From Pseudomonas fluorescens (lineage in GTDB: Bacteria > Pseudomonadota > Gammaproteobacteria > Pseudomonadales > Pseudomonadaceae), in assembly GCF_902497745.1 (NCBI RefSeq), contig NZ_CABVHJ010000006.1, forward strand, positions 124,001 to 188,000: a DNA stretch of 64,000 nt. The letters run 5' to 3'. The position numbers were made by a program, and so were the translations under genes. This document shows positions 1 to 7,466 of the stretch, piece after piece (the stretch's first letter is position 1; the number at the start of each line of letters is the position of its first letter). The notes under the pieces were generated by a model. It was given only the letters and a program-made list of their open reading frames with translations. It did no database searches and was not told the origin of the DNA.

Positions 1-426
1 CGACTGGAGCGCATGGGGCCGATTCTGCGCACCGGGCTGCTGATCAACGTGTGCCTGACCGGCGGCTTGATAGTGCTCGGTTACCTGTTGTCGCATTGGT
101 TGCTGGGGCTGTTCCTGACCGAGGACTCGACCCGGGCGATGGCTGAGCATCTGCTGCACATCATGCTGTGGAGCCTGTTGGTTTTTGGCTTCCAGGCCAT
201 CATTGGCGGGATCATGCGCGCCAGCGGCACGGTGCTGGTGCCGGTGATCATTGCGATCATTTGTGTGGTCGGTGTGCAACTGCCGGCGGCGTACTGGCTG
301 GACGGCCAATATGGTTTGCAGGGTGTGTGGATGGCGTTTCCGGTGGCGTATCTGAGCATGCTGGTGTTGCAGACCCTGTATTACAAACTGGTCTGGCAGC
401 ATCAGAAGATCGAGCGACTGGTGTAG
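1..426 (+). CDS. MATE family efflux transporter, C-terminal part
   Basis: The reading frame is already open at base 1, so the gene starts outside the window; 141 residues and the stop remain. The visible part has four strongly hydrophobic segments separated by short loops, with a GIMRASG motif between the second and third, as in the C-terminal half of multidrug and toxin extrusion (MATE) proteins. Such proteins export cationic drugs or dyes across the inner membrane in exchange for Na+ or H+. The tail ends in a short basic cytoplasmic stretch. The substrate cannot be told from this fragment. The assignment to MATE rests on family resemblance. Confidence 0.8.
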   Translation, partial: RLERMGPILRTGLLINVCLTGGLIVLGYLLSHWLLGLFLTEDSTRAMAEHLLHIMLWSLLVFGFQAIIGGIMRASGTVLVPVIIAIICVVGVQLPAAYWLDGQYGLQGVWMAFPVAYLSMLVLQTLYYKLVWQHQKIERLV

Positions 427-500
427 GCGCTGGCGTAACAGTCGGATGTTTGCTTAAGTCAACCGAGGCCCTCGACGGCAGGCCCCGCCTGGAGAATCCC

Positions 501-1058
501 ATGTTGATCCGATTGCTGCTGGCTGCCGCGTGTTCGCTGTGCGTCATCTCTGCCGCGCAGGCTGTCGAATACACGCGGGTCAACACCACCGCCAGCCAGA
601 TCAGTTTTACCTACAACCAGATGGGCTCGCCGATGTACGGCACCTTTGGCAAGTTCGAGGCGACGCTGGACTTTGATACCGACAACCTCGCCAACGCCCG
701 TACCACGCTGCACATTGACCTCAACAGCATCGATGCCGGCAGCGAAGACGCCAACACCGAGCTGGTGAAACCGGCGTGGTTCAACACCGAAAAATTTCCC
801 GTGGCGGTGTTCGAATCCCGACGTTTCACCCAAGTGGCCGAGCGTCGCTATCTGATCGACGGACAACTCACCCTCAAGGGCATTACCCGCGAAGTGCAGG
901 TGCCGGTGGAATTGAAACCGGGCAGCGCCATCGGCATTTTCGATGGTGAACTGGTGCTCAAGCGCGACGAGTTCGGCCTCGGCGCGGGGGAGTGGGCGGA
1001 CACCGTGGTGTCCAAGGACATCGCCATCAAATTCAAAGTGGTAGCGCCGCAGCAGTGA
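501..1058 (+). CDS. YceI family periplasmic lipid-binding protein
   Basis: The product has 185 residues. A Sec signal peptide ends near residue 21 (AQA/VEY). The mature part reads as a YceI lipocalin-like beta barrel: it begins with VEYTRVNTTASQISF, contains alternating beta strands and ends DIAIKFKVVAPQ. YceI proteins bind isoprenoid-type lipids in the periplasm, and some respond to base or osmotic stress; the ligand here is unknown. The start at 501 is chosen because GGAGAA lies 5 bases upstream and the signal peptide follows directly; the frame is also open further upstream, but without such features. It follows the MATE gene by 74 bp and may or may not be cotranscribed with it. Confidence 0.88.
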   Translation: MLIRLLLAAACSLCVISAAQAVEYTRVNTTASQISFTYNQMGSPMYGTFGKFEATLDFDTDNLANARTTLHIDLNSIDAGSEDANTELVKPAWFNTEKFPVAVFESRRFTQVAERRYLIDGQLTLKGITREVQVPVELKPGSAIGIFDGELVLKRDEFGLGAGEWADTVVSKDIAIKFKVVAPQQ

Positions 1059-1067
1059 CCTCGTCAG

Positions 1068-1553
1068 TCAATAAAACCGGTCCTGTTCTTTCATCGCCTG
1101 AATCTGCCAGAACGTCCTGCCGGAGATCAGCAGAAACAGCAACGCGAGCAGCGCGCCGCCGCTCATGATGTAGAAGCTCGTGCGGTAACTCTGCAACTGG
1201 CTGGCGATGCAGCTTTTATCCGGCATCCAGGGCGACACCAGCAGGGTGATCGGGCCATCGACTTCGTACTGGGTATGCTCGACGTAGCGTTCGTCAGCGT
1301 GTTGCCCTTCATGGGGCTGGCCTTGGGCATCGGTGTATTGATAGTGAATGACCTTGCCATTGGCGTTCATTGGAATCTGTTCCAGTGCCGTGACACTGCC
1401 ACGGGTTTCCACGCCGTTAAAACTCAGCGCCCCATAAAGCATGCCCGACTTGTGAGCCATTGCAGCGAGCAGCAGAACTACGCAGCAAGCAACGGTCAGC
1501 ATGACGATACGGTTGTAGAGGTGATCCTTGGCAGCTTCGCGCGGGTAGTACAT
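1068..1553 (-). CDS. DUF3592-type membrane protein
   Basis: The product has 161 residues with two transmembrane segments, near residues 17-37 and 127-147, enclosing a domain of about 90 residues. That central part, with TRGSVTALEQ, HYQYTDAQGQ and the late P-MPDKS segment, has the look of DUF3592 proteins. Function is unknown. The gene runs convergently with the YceI gene, only 9 bp apart. Its start is followed by MYYPREAAKDH; the TACCAAT-rich leader to the GNAT gene holds both promoters. Assignment to DUF3592 is from pattern, not a search. Confidence 0.65.
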   Translation of the reverse strand: MYYPREAAKDHLYNRIVMLTVACCVVLLLAAMAHKSGMLYGALSFNGVETRGSVTALEQIPMNANGKVIHYQYTDAQGQPHEGQHADERYVEHTQYEVDGPITLLVSPWMPDKSCIASQLQSYRTSFYIMSGGALLALLFLLISGRTFWQIQAMKEQDRFY

Positions 1554-1704
1554 GGCCGGTCCCTGGTGGTGACATTGGTAGGAGACCGTTACATCGGCGC
1601 TCGGAAAAGGAACTTTAGACGTCCGCCGGGCCGGTCACGGTATGATGTCGCGGTTCGTCGACCGCTGCGGTTGTCGGCAACGCTTTTTACCGTCGGAGTT
1701 CGTC

Positions 1705-2391
1705 ATGCCACGCATCACCCACTACAAATCCCCATGCCCCGAAGGCGTCAACAGCCAGATTCTGCAAATGGTCGTCGATTACCTGACCGACATCAGCGCG
1801 GTCGGTCTCGGCCCGAGCAACCTGCTATATAACGTCTATCAGTACGCGGTCGGCTATGAGGTGCATCTGTATCTGGAAGCGTTGAGTGGCGAAAAGGGCA
1901 CCGACGTCGAGTTGCTGGTGGCCACCGACGAGGATGATCCGGAGCAAGTGATCGGTTTTCTGTTGTACCTGCCGGTGCAGGGCGATTGGGAAGCCTGCAG
2001 CGTGGCTTATATGGCGGTGCGCGAAGGGCATCGGCGTCAGGGCGTGGCGCGGGCGCTGATCGGCGACATGGTCGGGCGTTATCCTCATGCGGAACTGGCC
2101 TGCACCGTGGGTAAAGTCTCGTACTTCGAAGCCTTGGGTTTTGAAGTGATCGGTTCACGGGAAACGCAGGTATTGATGAGCACCCGGCATTACCGCAGCA
2201 ACGGCCTGCGCAGATTTATCGACACCACACCGATTTACCGGTCGCTGGAAGTGCAGCAGATCCACACCTATCTGCTGCAGAAAAACGGCAAGCGCGCGAT
2301 GCTCGACGCCGAGAAACAGCGCGACCGACACCTCGATCAGACCACCCGTCACACCGAAGAATTTGTCCGGCAGCGCCTGACCGTGCACTGA
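1705..2391 (+). CDS. GNAT family N-acetyltransferase
   Basis: The product has 228 residues. The GNAT core is central: a strand QVIGFLLYLP near 81-90, then AYMAVREGHRRQGVARALIG near 101-120, which contains the acetyl-CoA pyrophosphate-binding motif (R/Q-x-x-G-x-A). The final 60 residues are hydrophilic and rich in R, Q and H. The substrate is unknown. The frame is open from 1642, but ATG at 1705 is preferred because CGGAG lies 7 bases upstream. A strong hairpin terminator follows the stop. Confidence 0.82.
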   Translation: MPRITHYKSPCPEGVNSQILQMVVDYLTDISAVGLGPSNLLYNVYQYAVGYEVHLYLEALSGEKGTDVELLVATDEDDPEQVIGFLLYLPVQGDWEACSVAYMAVREGHRRQGVARALIGDMVGRYPHAELACTVGKVSYFEALGFEVIGSRETQVLMSTRHYRSNGLRRFIDTTPIYRSLEVQQIHTYLLQKNGKRAMLDAEKQRDRHLDQTTRHTEEFVRQRLTVH

Positions 2392-2404
2392 TCTCACATC
2401 GCTG

Positions 2405-2444
2405 AAAAAGCCCTTGCTGTGAATGGCGCAGCAAGGGCTTTTTT
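2405..2444. terminator. Bidirectional intrinsic terminator
   Basis: Fifteen-base arms AAAAAGCCCTTGCTG (2405-2419) and CAGCAAGGGCTTTTT (2429-2443) flank a 9-nt loop. T runs occur on both strands, so the element can end the GNAT transcript (+) and the convergent hotdog-fold gene (-). Confidence 0.9.
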
Positions 2445-2455
2445 GTGCGCGTCAT

Positions 2456-2896
2456 TCAGCCGAGTTTGACGTTCATGGTGATCCGCGCCGTGAACACGTG
2501 CTTGTCCTCGGTGTCGCGAATATCCACGGTGACGATCTTGTCGCCTTCGCTCTGCCAATCCACGCCTTCACCACTGGCCACTGCCGTCAAATCGGTTTTT
2601 GCCTTGGCCAGATATTCCACGGTCATGCCTTTGGGGATCCAGCGTGCGCCGGCCGGGATCGACACATCGGTCATCATCCCGGCGGCGAGTTCTGCGGCGT
2701 TGCACATGGCAATCGCATGCACGGTGCCGAGGTGGTTGGTGATCTCTCGACGGAACGGCACTTGTACCGTCGCCGCGTTGGCGCGCAACTCGGTCACCAG
2801 TGGGCTGATGGTGCTGAAGTACGGCGCGACCTGGCAGGCCATCTGGCTGAACGCTTGCGGGCCTGCGCTGTTGAACATGCTTAGAAACTGACTCAT
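2456..2896 (-). CDS. Hotdog-fold (DUF4442-type) thioesterase-like protein
   Basis: The product has 146 residues and no signal peptide or membrane segment. The segment RREITNHLGTVHAIAMCNAA, followed by ELAAGMM and two C-terminal strands (IVTVDIRDTED, VFTARITMNVKLG), matches the hotdog fold of DUF4442 and PaaI-like proteins, in which the N-H-x-G-T-V-H helix carries the acyl-CoA contact. A role in hydrolysing or binding an acyl thioester is inferred. The gene faces a TetR-family gene, and a perfect 33-nt palindrome lies 37 bp upstream of its start, so TetR control is likely. Confidence 0.75.
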   Translation of the reverse strand: MSQFLSMFNSAGPQAFSQMACQVAPYFSTISPLVTELRANAATVQVPFRREITNHLGTVHAIAMCNAAELAAGMMTDVSIPAGARWIPKGMTVEYLAKAKTDLTAVASGEGVDWQSEGDKIVTVDIRDTEDKHVFTARITMNVKLG

Positions 2897-2932
2897 GGAA
2901 ACGCCTCGCGGAAAGTGATTTTGCAGAATGAT

Positions 2933-2965
2933 GTTCCGTTACAGAATAATATTCTGTAACGGAAC
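2933..2965. promoter_or_regulatory. Perfect 33-nt palindrome, probable TetR operator
   Basis: The arms GTTCCGTTACAGAATA (2933-2948) and TATTCTGTAACGGAAC (2950-2965) are perfect inverted copies around a single central A. It sits in the intergenic region between the hotdog gene and the divergent TetR gene, 37 bp from the former and 95 bp from the latter. That position suits a shared operator, and the length would allow two dimers of a TetR protein. Confidence 0.7.
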
Positions 2966-3060
2966 GGTATTCGGTCTGCGGGAAATCTGTCAACCTGTGC
3001 GTGTTTTTTTCATGGGCACGACGTGTGCCTTTCAATCCCGACTTTCAGGCAGTGAGCCGC

Positions 3061-3693
3061 ATGGACACCGCAGATCTACTTGAACGCAGCTACCCCGGCC
3101 GCCGCGCCGAACTCAAGCGCGATATCTTTCGCAAGGCGCTGAGCCTGTTCAACGAGCAGGGGATCGAGGCCACCACCATCGAGATGATTCGCGCCGAGTG
3201 CGATACCAGCGTCGGGGCGATCTATCACCATTTCGGCAACAAGGAGGGCTTGGTCGCCGCGTTGTTTTTCACCGCGCTGGAGGATCAGGCGCGCCTGCGC
3301 GATGCCTATCTGGATGCAGCGAAAACCACCGAGGAAGGTGTGCAGGCGCTGGTGTTCAGCTACGTCGATTGGGTCGAGCGTCAACCCGAATGGGCGCGCT
3401 TCCAGTATCACGCGCGGTTTGCCGTGACCAAAGGGCCGTTCAAAGACGAACTGGCCGAGCGCAACAAGACCCGCAATCTGCGTCTGCGCGACTGGCTGGC
3501 TGAATCGGGGCGCGCTGCCGAACTCAAGGCGCTGCCCGCCGAACTGTTGCCATCGTTGATCATTGGTCAGGCCGACAGTTATTGCCGCGCCTGGTTGGCG
3601 GGGCGGGTGAAGGGCCGTCCGGCGGATTATCGCGAGTTGCTGGCACAAGCGGCGTGGCGCTCGATCCGCGCCGATTCGCTGTCGGACAGCTGA
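3061..3693 (+). CDS. TetR/AcrR family transcriptional regulator
   Basis: The product has 210 residues. The N-terminal DNA-binding domain spans about residues 15-65: RDIFRKALSLFNEQGIEATT, then the recognition helix region VGAIYHHFGNKEGLVAALFF, a textbook TetR signature. The rest is the all-helical ligand and dimerisation domain. The frame is open from a GTG at 3001, but ATG at 3061 gives a normal TetR N-terminus and leaves the palindrome clear of the gene. The effector is unknown; an acyl-CoA or fatty acid is plausible given the divergent hotdog protein, but this is inference. Confidence 0.88.
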   Translation: MDTADLLERSYPGRRAELKRDIFRKALSLFNEQGIEATTIEMIRAECDTSVGAIYHHFGNKEGLVAALFFTALEDQARLRDAYLDAAKTTEEGVQALVFSYVDWVERQPEWARFQYHARFAVTKGPFKDELAERNKTRNLRLRDWLAESGRAAELKALPAELLPSLIIGQADSYCRAWLAGRVKGRPADYRELLAQAAWRSIRADSLSDS

Positions 3694-3701
3694 TTTGCGC
3701 A

Positions 3702-3728
3702 GAAAAAAAAAGAGCCTCAAAGCTCTTT
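3702..3728 (-). terminator. Intrinsic terminator for a minus-strand transcript
   Basis: The arms AAAGAGC (3709-3715) and GCTCTTT (3722-3728) form a hairpin. Read on the minus strand it is followed by nine T residues. It lies over the stop codon of the small minus-strand frame ending at 3717, which argues that something is transcribed from that strand. Confidence 0.7.
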
Positions 3729-3923
3729 GATGGGGAGGAAGTAGAGCCCTCGAGGCTCAAGATGCGCATGAAGCAAGGCACGGGCTTGATTGGGGTTCAG
3801 AGCACCCGTGCCTACGCAGCGCTCGATAGAGCGGAGCCACTGCGTGATTCCATCGTAGGAGCCTGCAAGTGGCGGCTCAAGTACCGCCAGTCGCACGGGC
3901 AACTAGACGCTGGCCTCTTTCAT
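3717..3923 (-). pseudogene. Small conserved-looking frame interrupted by an amber codon
   Basis: Read on the minus strand, ATG at 3923 encodes MKEASV, then TAG at 3905-3903, then TTG and a further 60 codons ending IKEL and a stop at 3717. A GGGAG stands 13 bases before the ATG and an intrinsic terminator follows directly. The frame after TAG starts LPVRLAVLEPPLAGSYDGIT and reads like real protein, with balanced composition and no repeats. I do not recognise a family. Either this is a decayed gene, or translation starts at the TTG (3902) or the GTG two codons later, giving about 60 residues. Confidence 0.4.
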
Positions 3924-3940
3924 GAATGTTCACAGACTCC

Positions 3941-4027
3941 CTGTAGGAGCTGCCGAAGGCTGCGATCTTTTGATCTTGTCTTTTAAAAGCAAAATCAAAA
4001 GATCGCAGCCTTCGGCAGCTCCTACAG
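3941..4027. repeat. REP element, TGTAGGAGCTGCCGAAGGC type
   Basis: Long inverted copies of CTGTAGGAGCTGCCGAAGGC, extended by TGCGATCTTTTGAT, flank a loop of about 19 nt. The element sits between the small minus-strand frame and the P1 peptidase gene. This is the TAGGAGCTGCC family common in Pseudomonas. Confidence 0.92.
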
Positions 4028-4040
4028 TGTTTTTGCGGTG

Positions 4041-5159
4041 TCAGCGGGCGCCAGGCCAGCCTGATTTTTCGAGAGCAGCGAGCAGGGTTTGCGCATCCAG
4101 TCCCGGCACCGAATGCCCATTACCGTCGGTGCTGTCACTGGCCAGCAACGCATTGATGATCGCTTCTTCAACCGCCTCGGTCGCGGCGAGAAACAGCTCG
4201 CTGATATGGTCATTGTTGACCATACGCAAACCGTCGCAGGTCGGCGCGCCTTTGCCTTCGTAGGCTGCCGGCGGCACGTGATCATTACCCGTAGCGAAGG
4301 CGATGAAAATGTCGCCGCTGTGATCCTCGTTGCCACCGCCGGTGCGCGCCAGGCCGAGGCTCGCGCGTTGCGCCAGACGTGTGCACTGGTGAGGCAATAG
4401 CGGCGCATCGGTGGCCAGACAGACGACGATCGAACCCATGCCCGGATGTGGCAACGATGCCCGCAAGAACGGCGAATCTTTCTGTTCCATGTAGCGCCCG
4501 ACCGGGTAGCCATCGACCCGTAGCTCGCTGCGAATGCCGTGGTTGGCCTGCACGATGGCGCCGACGGTCCAGCCACCCTGAGCACGGCTCAACCGCCGCG
4601 ATGAGGTGCCGATGCCACCCTTGAATTCATGGCAGATCATGCCGCTGCCACCGCCGACCGCGCCTTCCACGACGTGACCTTCAACAGCTGCGCTCAGCGC
4701 TTCGGCGACGTGTTTAGGCTGGACGTGAAAACCGTTGATGTCGTTGAGCAAACCGTCAAAGGTTTCCAGCACTACCGGCATGTTCCAGTAGAGACGACCG
4801 TCGTCGGGTTGCTGCTGGCGATCCAGGGCAATCAATGCATCGCGCACTACACCAAGGCTGTGGGTGTTGGTAAACGCAATCGGGCTGGTCAGCAGACCCG
4901 CCTCGCGAATCCATTCAAGGCCGGTGGCGTCACCATTGCCGTTGAGCACATGCACGCCGGCAAAACACGGTTGCTGATTGGTCGAACCCGGGCGCGGTTC
5001 GATCAGTGTGACACCGGTGCAGATGTCCCGCCCGGCGCTGCTGCGGCCGCGCACATTGCTGTGGCCGACGCGTACGCCGGGTACATCGGTGATGGCGTTG
5101 AGCGGGCCGGGCGGCAGTTGGCCGATGCGGATGTTGAGGTCACGGGCACGAGGTTTCAT
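4041..5159 (-). CDS. P1 (S58, DmpA-like) family aminopeptidase
   Basis: The product has 372 residues and matches the DmpA/S58 self-cleaving N-terminal nucleophile family throughout: NAITDVPGVRVGH at 21-33, VLNGNGDATGLEWI at 71-84, GAVGGGSGMICHEFKGGIG and MGSIVVCLATDAPLLPHQC. By analogy with DmpA, cleavage would fall between Gly242 and Ser243, freeing Ser243 as the nucleophile. Such enzymes remove N-terminal D- or L-residues or beta-amino acids from peptides. No signal peptide is seen. ATG at 5159 is chosen; the frame stays open through the upstream REP element but that part is repeat-derived. Confidence 0.87.
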   Translation of the reverse strand: MKPRARDLNIRIGQLPPGPLNAITDVPGVRVGHSNVRGRSSAGRDICTGVTLIEPRPGSTNQQPCFAGVHVLNGNGDATGLEWIREAGLLTSPIAFTNTHSLGVVRDALIALDRQQQPDDGRLYWNMPVVLETFDGLLNDINGFHVQPKHVAEALSAAVEGHVVEGAVGGGSGMICHEFKGGIGTSSRRLSRAQGGWTVGAIVQANHGIRSELRVDGYPVGRYMEQKDSPFLRASLPHPGMGSIVVCLATDAPLLPHQCTRLAQRASLGLARTGGGNEDHSGDIFIAFATGNDHVPPAAYEGKGAPTCDGLRMVNNDHISELFLAATEAVEEAIINALLASDSTDGNGHSVPGLDAQTLLAALEKSGWPGAR

Positions 5160-5200
5160 TGATTTCTGTCTCTCTAAAAAATGCTGGGTTGTGCGCGGCC

Positions 5201-5293
5201 CCTGTGGGAGCGAGCCTGCTCGCGAATGCGTCGGCACTTTCAACACATCAGTGCCTGACCCACCGCTTTCGCGAGCAGGCTCGCTCCCACAGG
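5201..5293. repeat. REP pair, GTGGGAGCGAGCCTGCTCGC type
   Basis: CCTGTGGGAGCGAGCCTGCT (5201-5220, continuing CGCGAA) is repeated in inverted orientation at 5268-5293, with about 40 nt of loop. It lies between the peptidase start and the end of the convergent-side binding-protein gene. Confidence 0.95.
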
Positions 5294-5317
5294 GTTTTGT
5301 GCAATGTTCAAAAGGCT

Positions 5318-6433
5318 TTATTGGCCGTTCTTAACCTTGCTCCACACCCGCGTGCGCACTCGCTCGGTGGCTTTTGGCAGGGGTTCAAGGGTGTACAGCG
5401 TGGCCATCGCTGCGGCGGAGGGATACACCGCCGGATTGTCCCGAGTCGCGGCGGCTACCAGCACTGTTGCCGCGCGGTTGCCATTGGGATACGACAGATG
5501 ATCACTGACCGGCGCGATCACTTCGGGCCGCAGCAGATAGTCGATAAACGCCAGACCCTGAGGCCGATTCGGCGCGTCCTTGAGCAGCACCAGCGTGTCG
5601 AACCACACCGGCGCGCCTTCCTTGGGCAGGCTGTAGGCGATCTTTACGCCGTTGTTGGCTTGCTCGGCATTGGTCTTGGCTTCCAGCATCGCGCCTGACC
5701 AGCCGACGGCGACGCAGATGTTGCCGTTGGACAAATCGCTGATGAATTTCGACGAGTTGAAGTAGGCGATATGCGGACGCAATTTCAGCAGCAACGCTTC
5801 GGCCTTTTTATAGTCTTCAGGATCGGTGCTGTTCGGTGGCAGCCCCAGATAATGCAGGGCGACCGGCAGCATCTCCGACGGCGAATCGAGCATCGCCACA
5901 CCGCACTGGCCGAGTTTGGCGAGGTTGGCTTCGTTGAACACCAGATCCCATGAGTCCACCGGCGCTTTGTCGCCGAGCGCCGCGCGTACCTTGTCGACGT
6001 TGTAGCCGATGCCGTTGGTGCCCCACAGATAAGGCACGGCGTATTGATTGCCGGGATCGTTGTTGGCCAGTTTCGCCAGCAGGTCGCTGTCGAGATTCTT
6101 CCAGCCCGGCAATTGATCGCGCGGCAGCGGGGCGAGGGCGCCGGCCTTGATCAGCGTCGGCAGGCTGAAATTGCTCGCCACCACCACGTCGTAACCGCTG
6201 CGGCTGGTCATCAGTTTGCCTTCGAGGACTTCGGCACTGTCGAACGTGTCATAGACCGGCTGGATACCGCTGTCGCGCTGGAAATCGTGCAGGGTGTTCG
6301 GGCCGATGTAGTCGTACCAGTTGTAGACGTGCACGCTCGGTGCGTCGGCGGCCATGGCGATCGAGCTGGCGCTGAGACCGGCCAGCAGGCCCAGTTTTAT
6401 GCTGAGGTTGATACAGCCACGGTGACCACGCAT
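5318..6433 (-). CDS. Polyamine-type ABC transporter substrate-binding protein (PotF-like)
   Basis: The product has 371 residues with a signal peptide ending near residue 28 (SIAMAA/DAPS). The mature start SVHVYNWYDYIGPNTLHDF is the hallmark of PotF/SpuD/SpuE polyamine receptors, as are YDVVVASNFSLPTLI and VPYLWGTNGIGYN. It would bind putrescine, spermidine or a related amine in the periplasm. No ABC permease or ATPase gene lies next to it, so it is an orphan receptor or works with a distant transporter. It diverges from a LuxR-type gene, which may control it. Ligand identity is inferred. Confidence 0.85.
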   Translation of the reverse strand: MRGHRGCINLSIKLGLLAGLSASSIAMAADAPSVHVYNWYDYIGPNTLHDFQRDSGIQPVYDTFDSAEVLEGKLMTSRSGYDVVVASNFSLPTLIKAGALAPLPRDQLPGWKNLDSDLLAKLANNDPGNQYAVPYLWGTNGIGYNVDKVRAALGDKAPVDSWDLVFNEANLAKLGQCGVAMLDSPSEMLPVALHYLGLPPNSTDPEDYKKAEALLLKLRPHIAYFNSSKFISDLSNGNICVAVGWSGAMLEAKTNAEQANNGVKIAYSLPKEGAPVWFDTLVLLKDAPNRPQGLAFIDYLLRPEVIAPVSDHLSYPNGNRAATVLVAAATRDNPAVYPSAAAMATLYTLEPLPKATERVRTRVWSKVKNGQ

Positions 6434-6543
6434 GATGCGGCACTCCTGGCCTGTGCAGGCCGGTGATGAACAGGAGTGCTCAGCCTATCGGGCCGGTCAC
6501 ACCTGACCCATTCCCATCATGGGTTACTCAAAAGGGGTAGTGC

Positions 6544-7317
6544 GTGGACGCGTTGCTGCAGGAGTTGCCAGTGCATCAAAGCCTGGCGCGGGTATTTGCC
6601 GGTGTTGGTCAGGACGGTTTCTGGCGTGCGCTGGTGGACACTTTGCGATTGTTGGTGCCGCTGGACAACGCGCTGGTGGCGCTGATGCAAGCCGGGCAGG
6701 CGCCGCAGTTGCTGATCGACTTCGACAGCAAGGGTCGCCCCGACGAGCAGGAAGAACTGGCCGGCTACAGCGCCGGGATGTACTTGCTCGATCCGTTTTA
6801 TCAAGCTGCCTCGACCGGCATTGCCGATGGTTTGCACAGCCTCGCCTCGGTGGCGCCGGACCAGTTTCTGCACAGCGAGTACTACCAGAGCTACTTTCGC
6901 TCGGTGGTGGGCGAAGACGAGTTGCAGTTCATGATCAACGTCGAGGGCGGCGTGCTCGGTTTGTCATTGGGCCGTTCGACGCCATTCGACATGGCCGAGC
7001 AGGGCAGGTTGCTGTGCGTACGCGAGTGGGTGCTGGCGGCGATGCGTCGGCATGTGCAGTTGTTGCCACCGCAGGGTGCGGTGGCGGAGGCGGTGGTCGG
7101 GGATCTGGCGACGTTGCTTGACCGCTTCGATGCGCGGCTGACCGTGCGTGAGGTCGACACGGCACGGCTGATCTTGCAGGGCTTCTCCAGCAAGGCGATG
7201 GCCCAGCAGATGGGCATCTCGCCGGAGACGGTCAAGGTGCATCGGCGCAATCTGTATCACAAGCTCAATGTCACCGGGCATGGCGAGTTGTTTGCGCTGG
7301 TGTTGCGCCCTCACTGA
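6544..7317 (+). CDS. LuxR-type transcriptional regulator
   Basis: The product has 257 residues. The C-terminal 60 form a LuxR/GerE helix-turn-helix: LTVREVDTARLILQGFSSKA, then AQQMGISPETVKVHRRNLYH, where the last helix is the recognition helix. The first 180 residues are an unassigned sensory domain; they lack the conserved autoinducer-pocket signature I would expect in an acyl-homoserine lactone receptor. The gene diverges from the polyamine receptor gene across 110 bp, so control of that gene by an amine-related signal is a reasonable guess. Confidence 0.82.
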   Translation: MDALLQELPVHQSLARVFAGVGQDGFWRALVDTLRLLVPLDNALVALMQAGQAPQLLIDFDSKGRPDEQEELAGYSAGMYLLDPFYQAASTGIADGLHSLASVAPDQFLHSEYYQSYFRSVVGEDELQFMINVEGGVLGLSLGRSTPFDMAEQGRLLCVREWVLAAMRRHVQLLPPQGAVAEAVVGDLATLLDRFDARLTVREVDTARLILQGFSSKAMAQQMGISPETVKVHRRNLYHKLNVTGHGELFALVLRPH

Positions 7318-7340
7318 AGATCATCAGCCGTACCCATAAA

Positions 7341-7435
7341 CCTGTGGGAGCGAGCTTGCTCGCGAATGCGGTAGATCAGTCAACCTCACAGGCGACTGCC
7401 AAAACGCTTTCGCGAGCAAGCTCGCTCCCACAAGG
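7341..7435. repeat. REP pair, GTGGGAGCGAGCTTGCTCGC type
   Basis: Inverted copies of CCTGTGGGAGCGAGCTTGCT and its complement stand at the two ends with about 44 nt between. The element separates the convergent LuxR and methyltransferase genes. Confidence 0.95.
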
Positions 7436-7466
7436 GATGTGTGTTGTTCAGGGGATCTTCTGGGTG

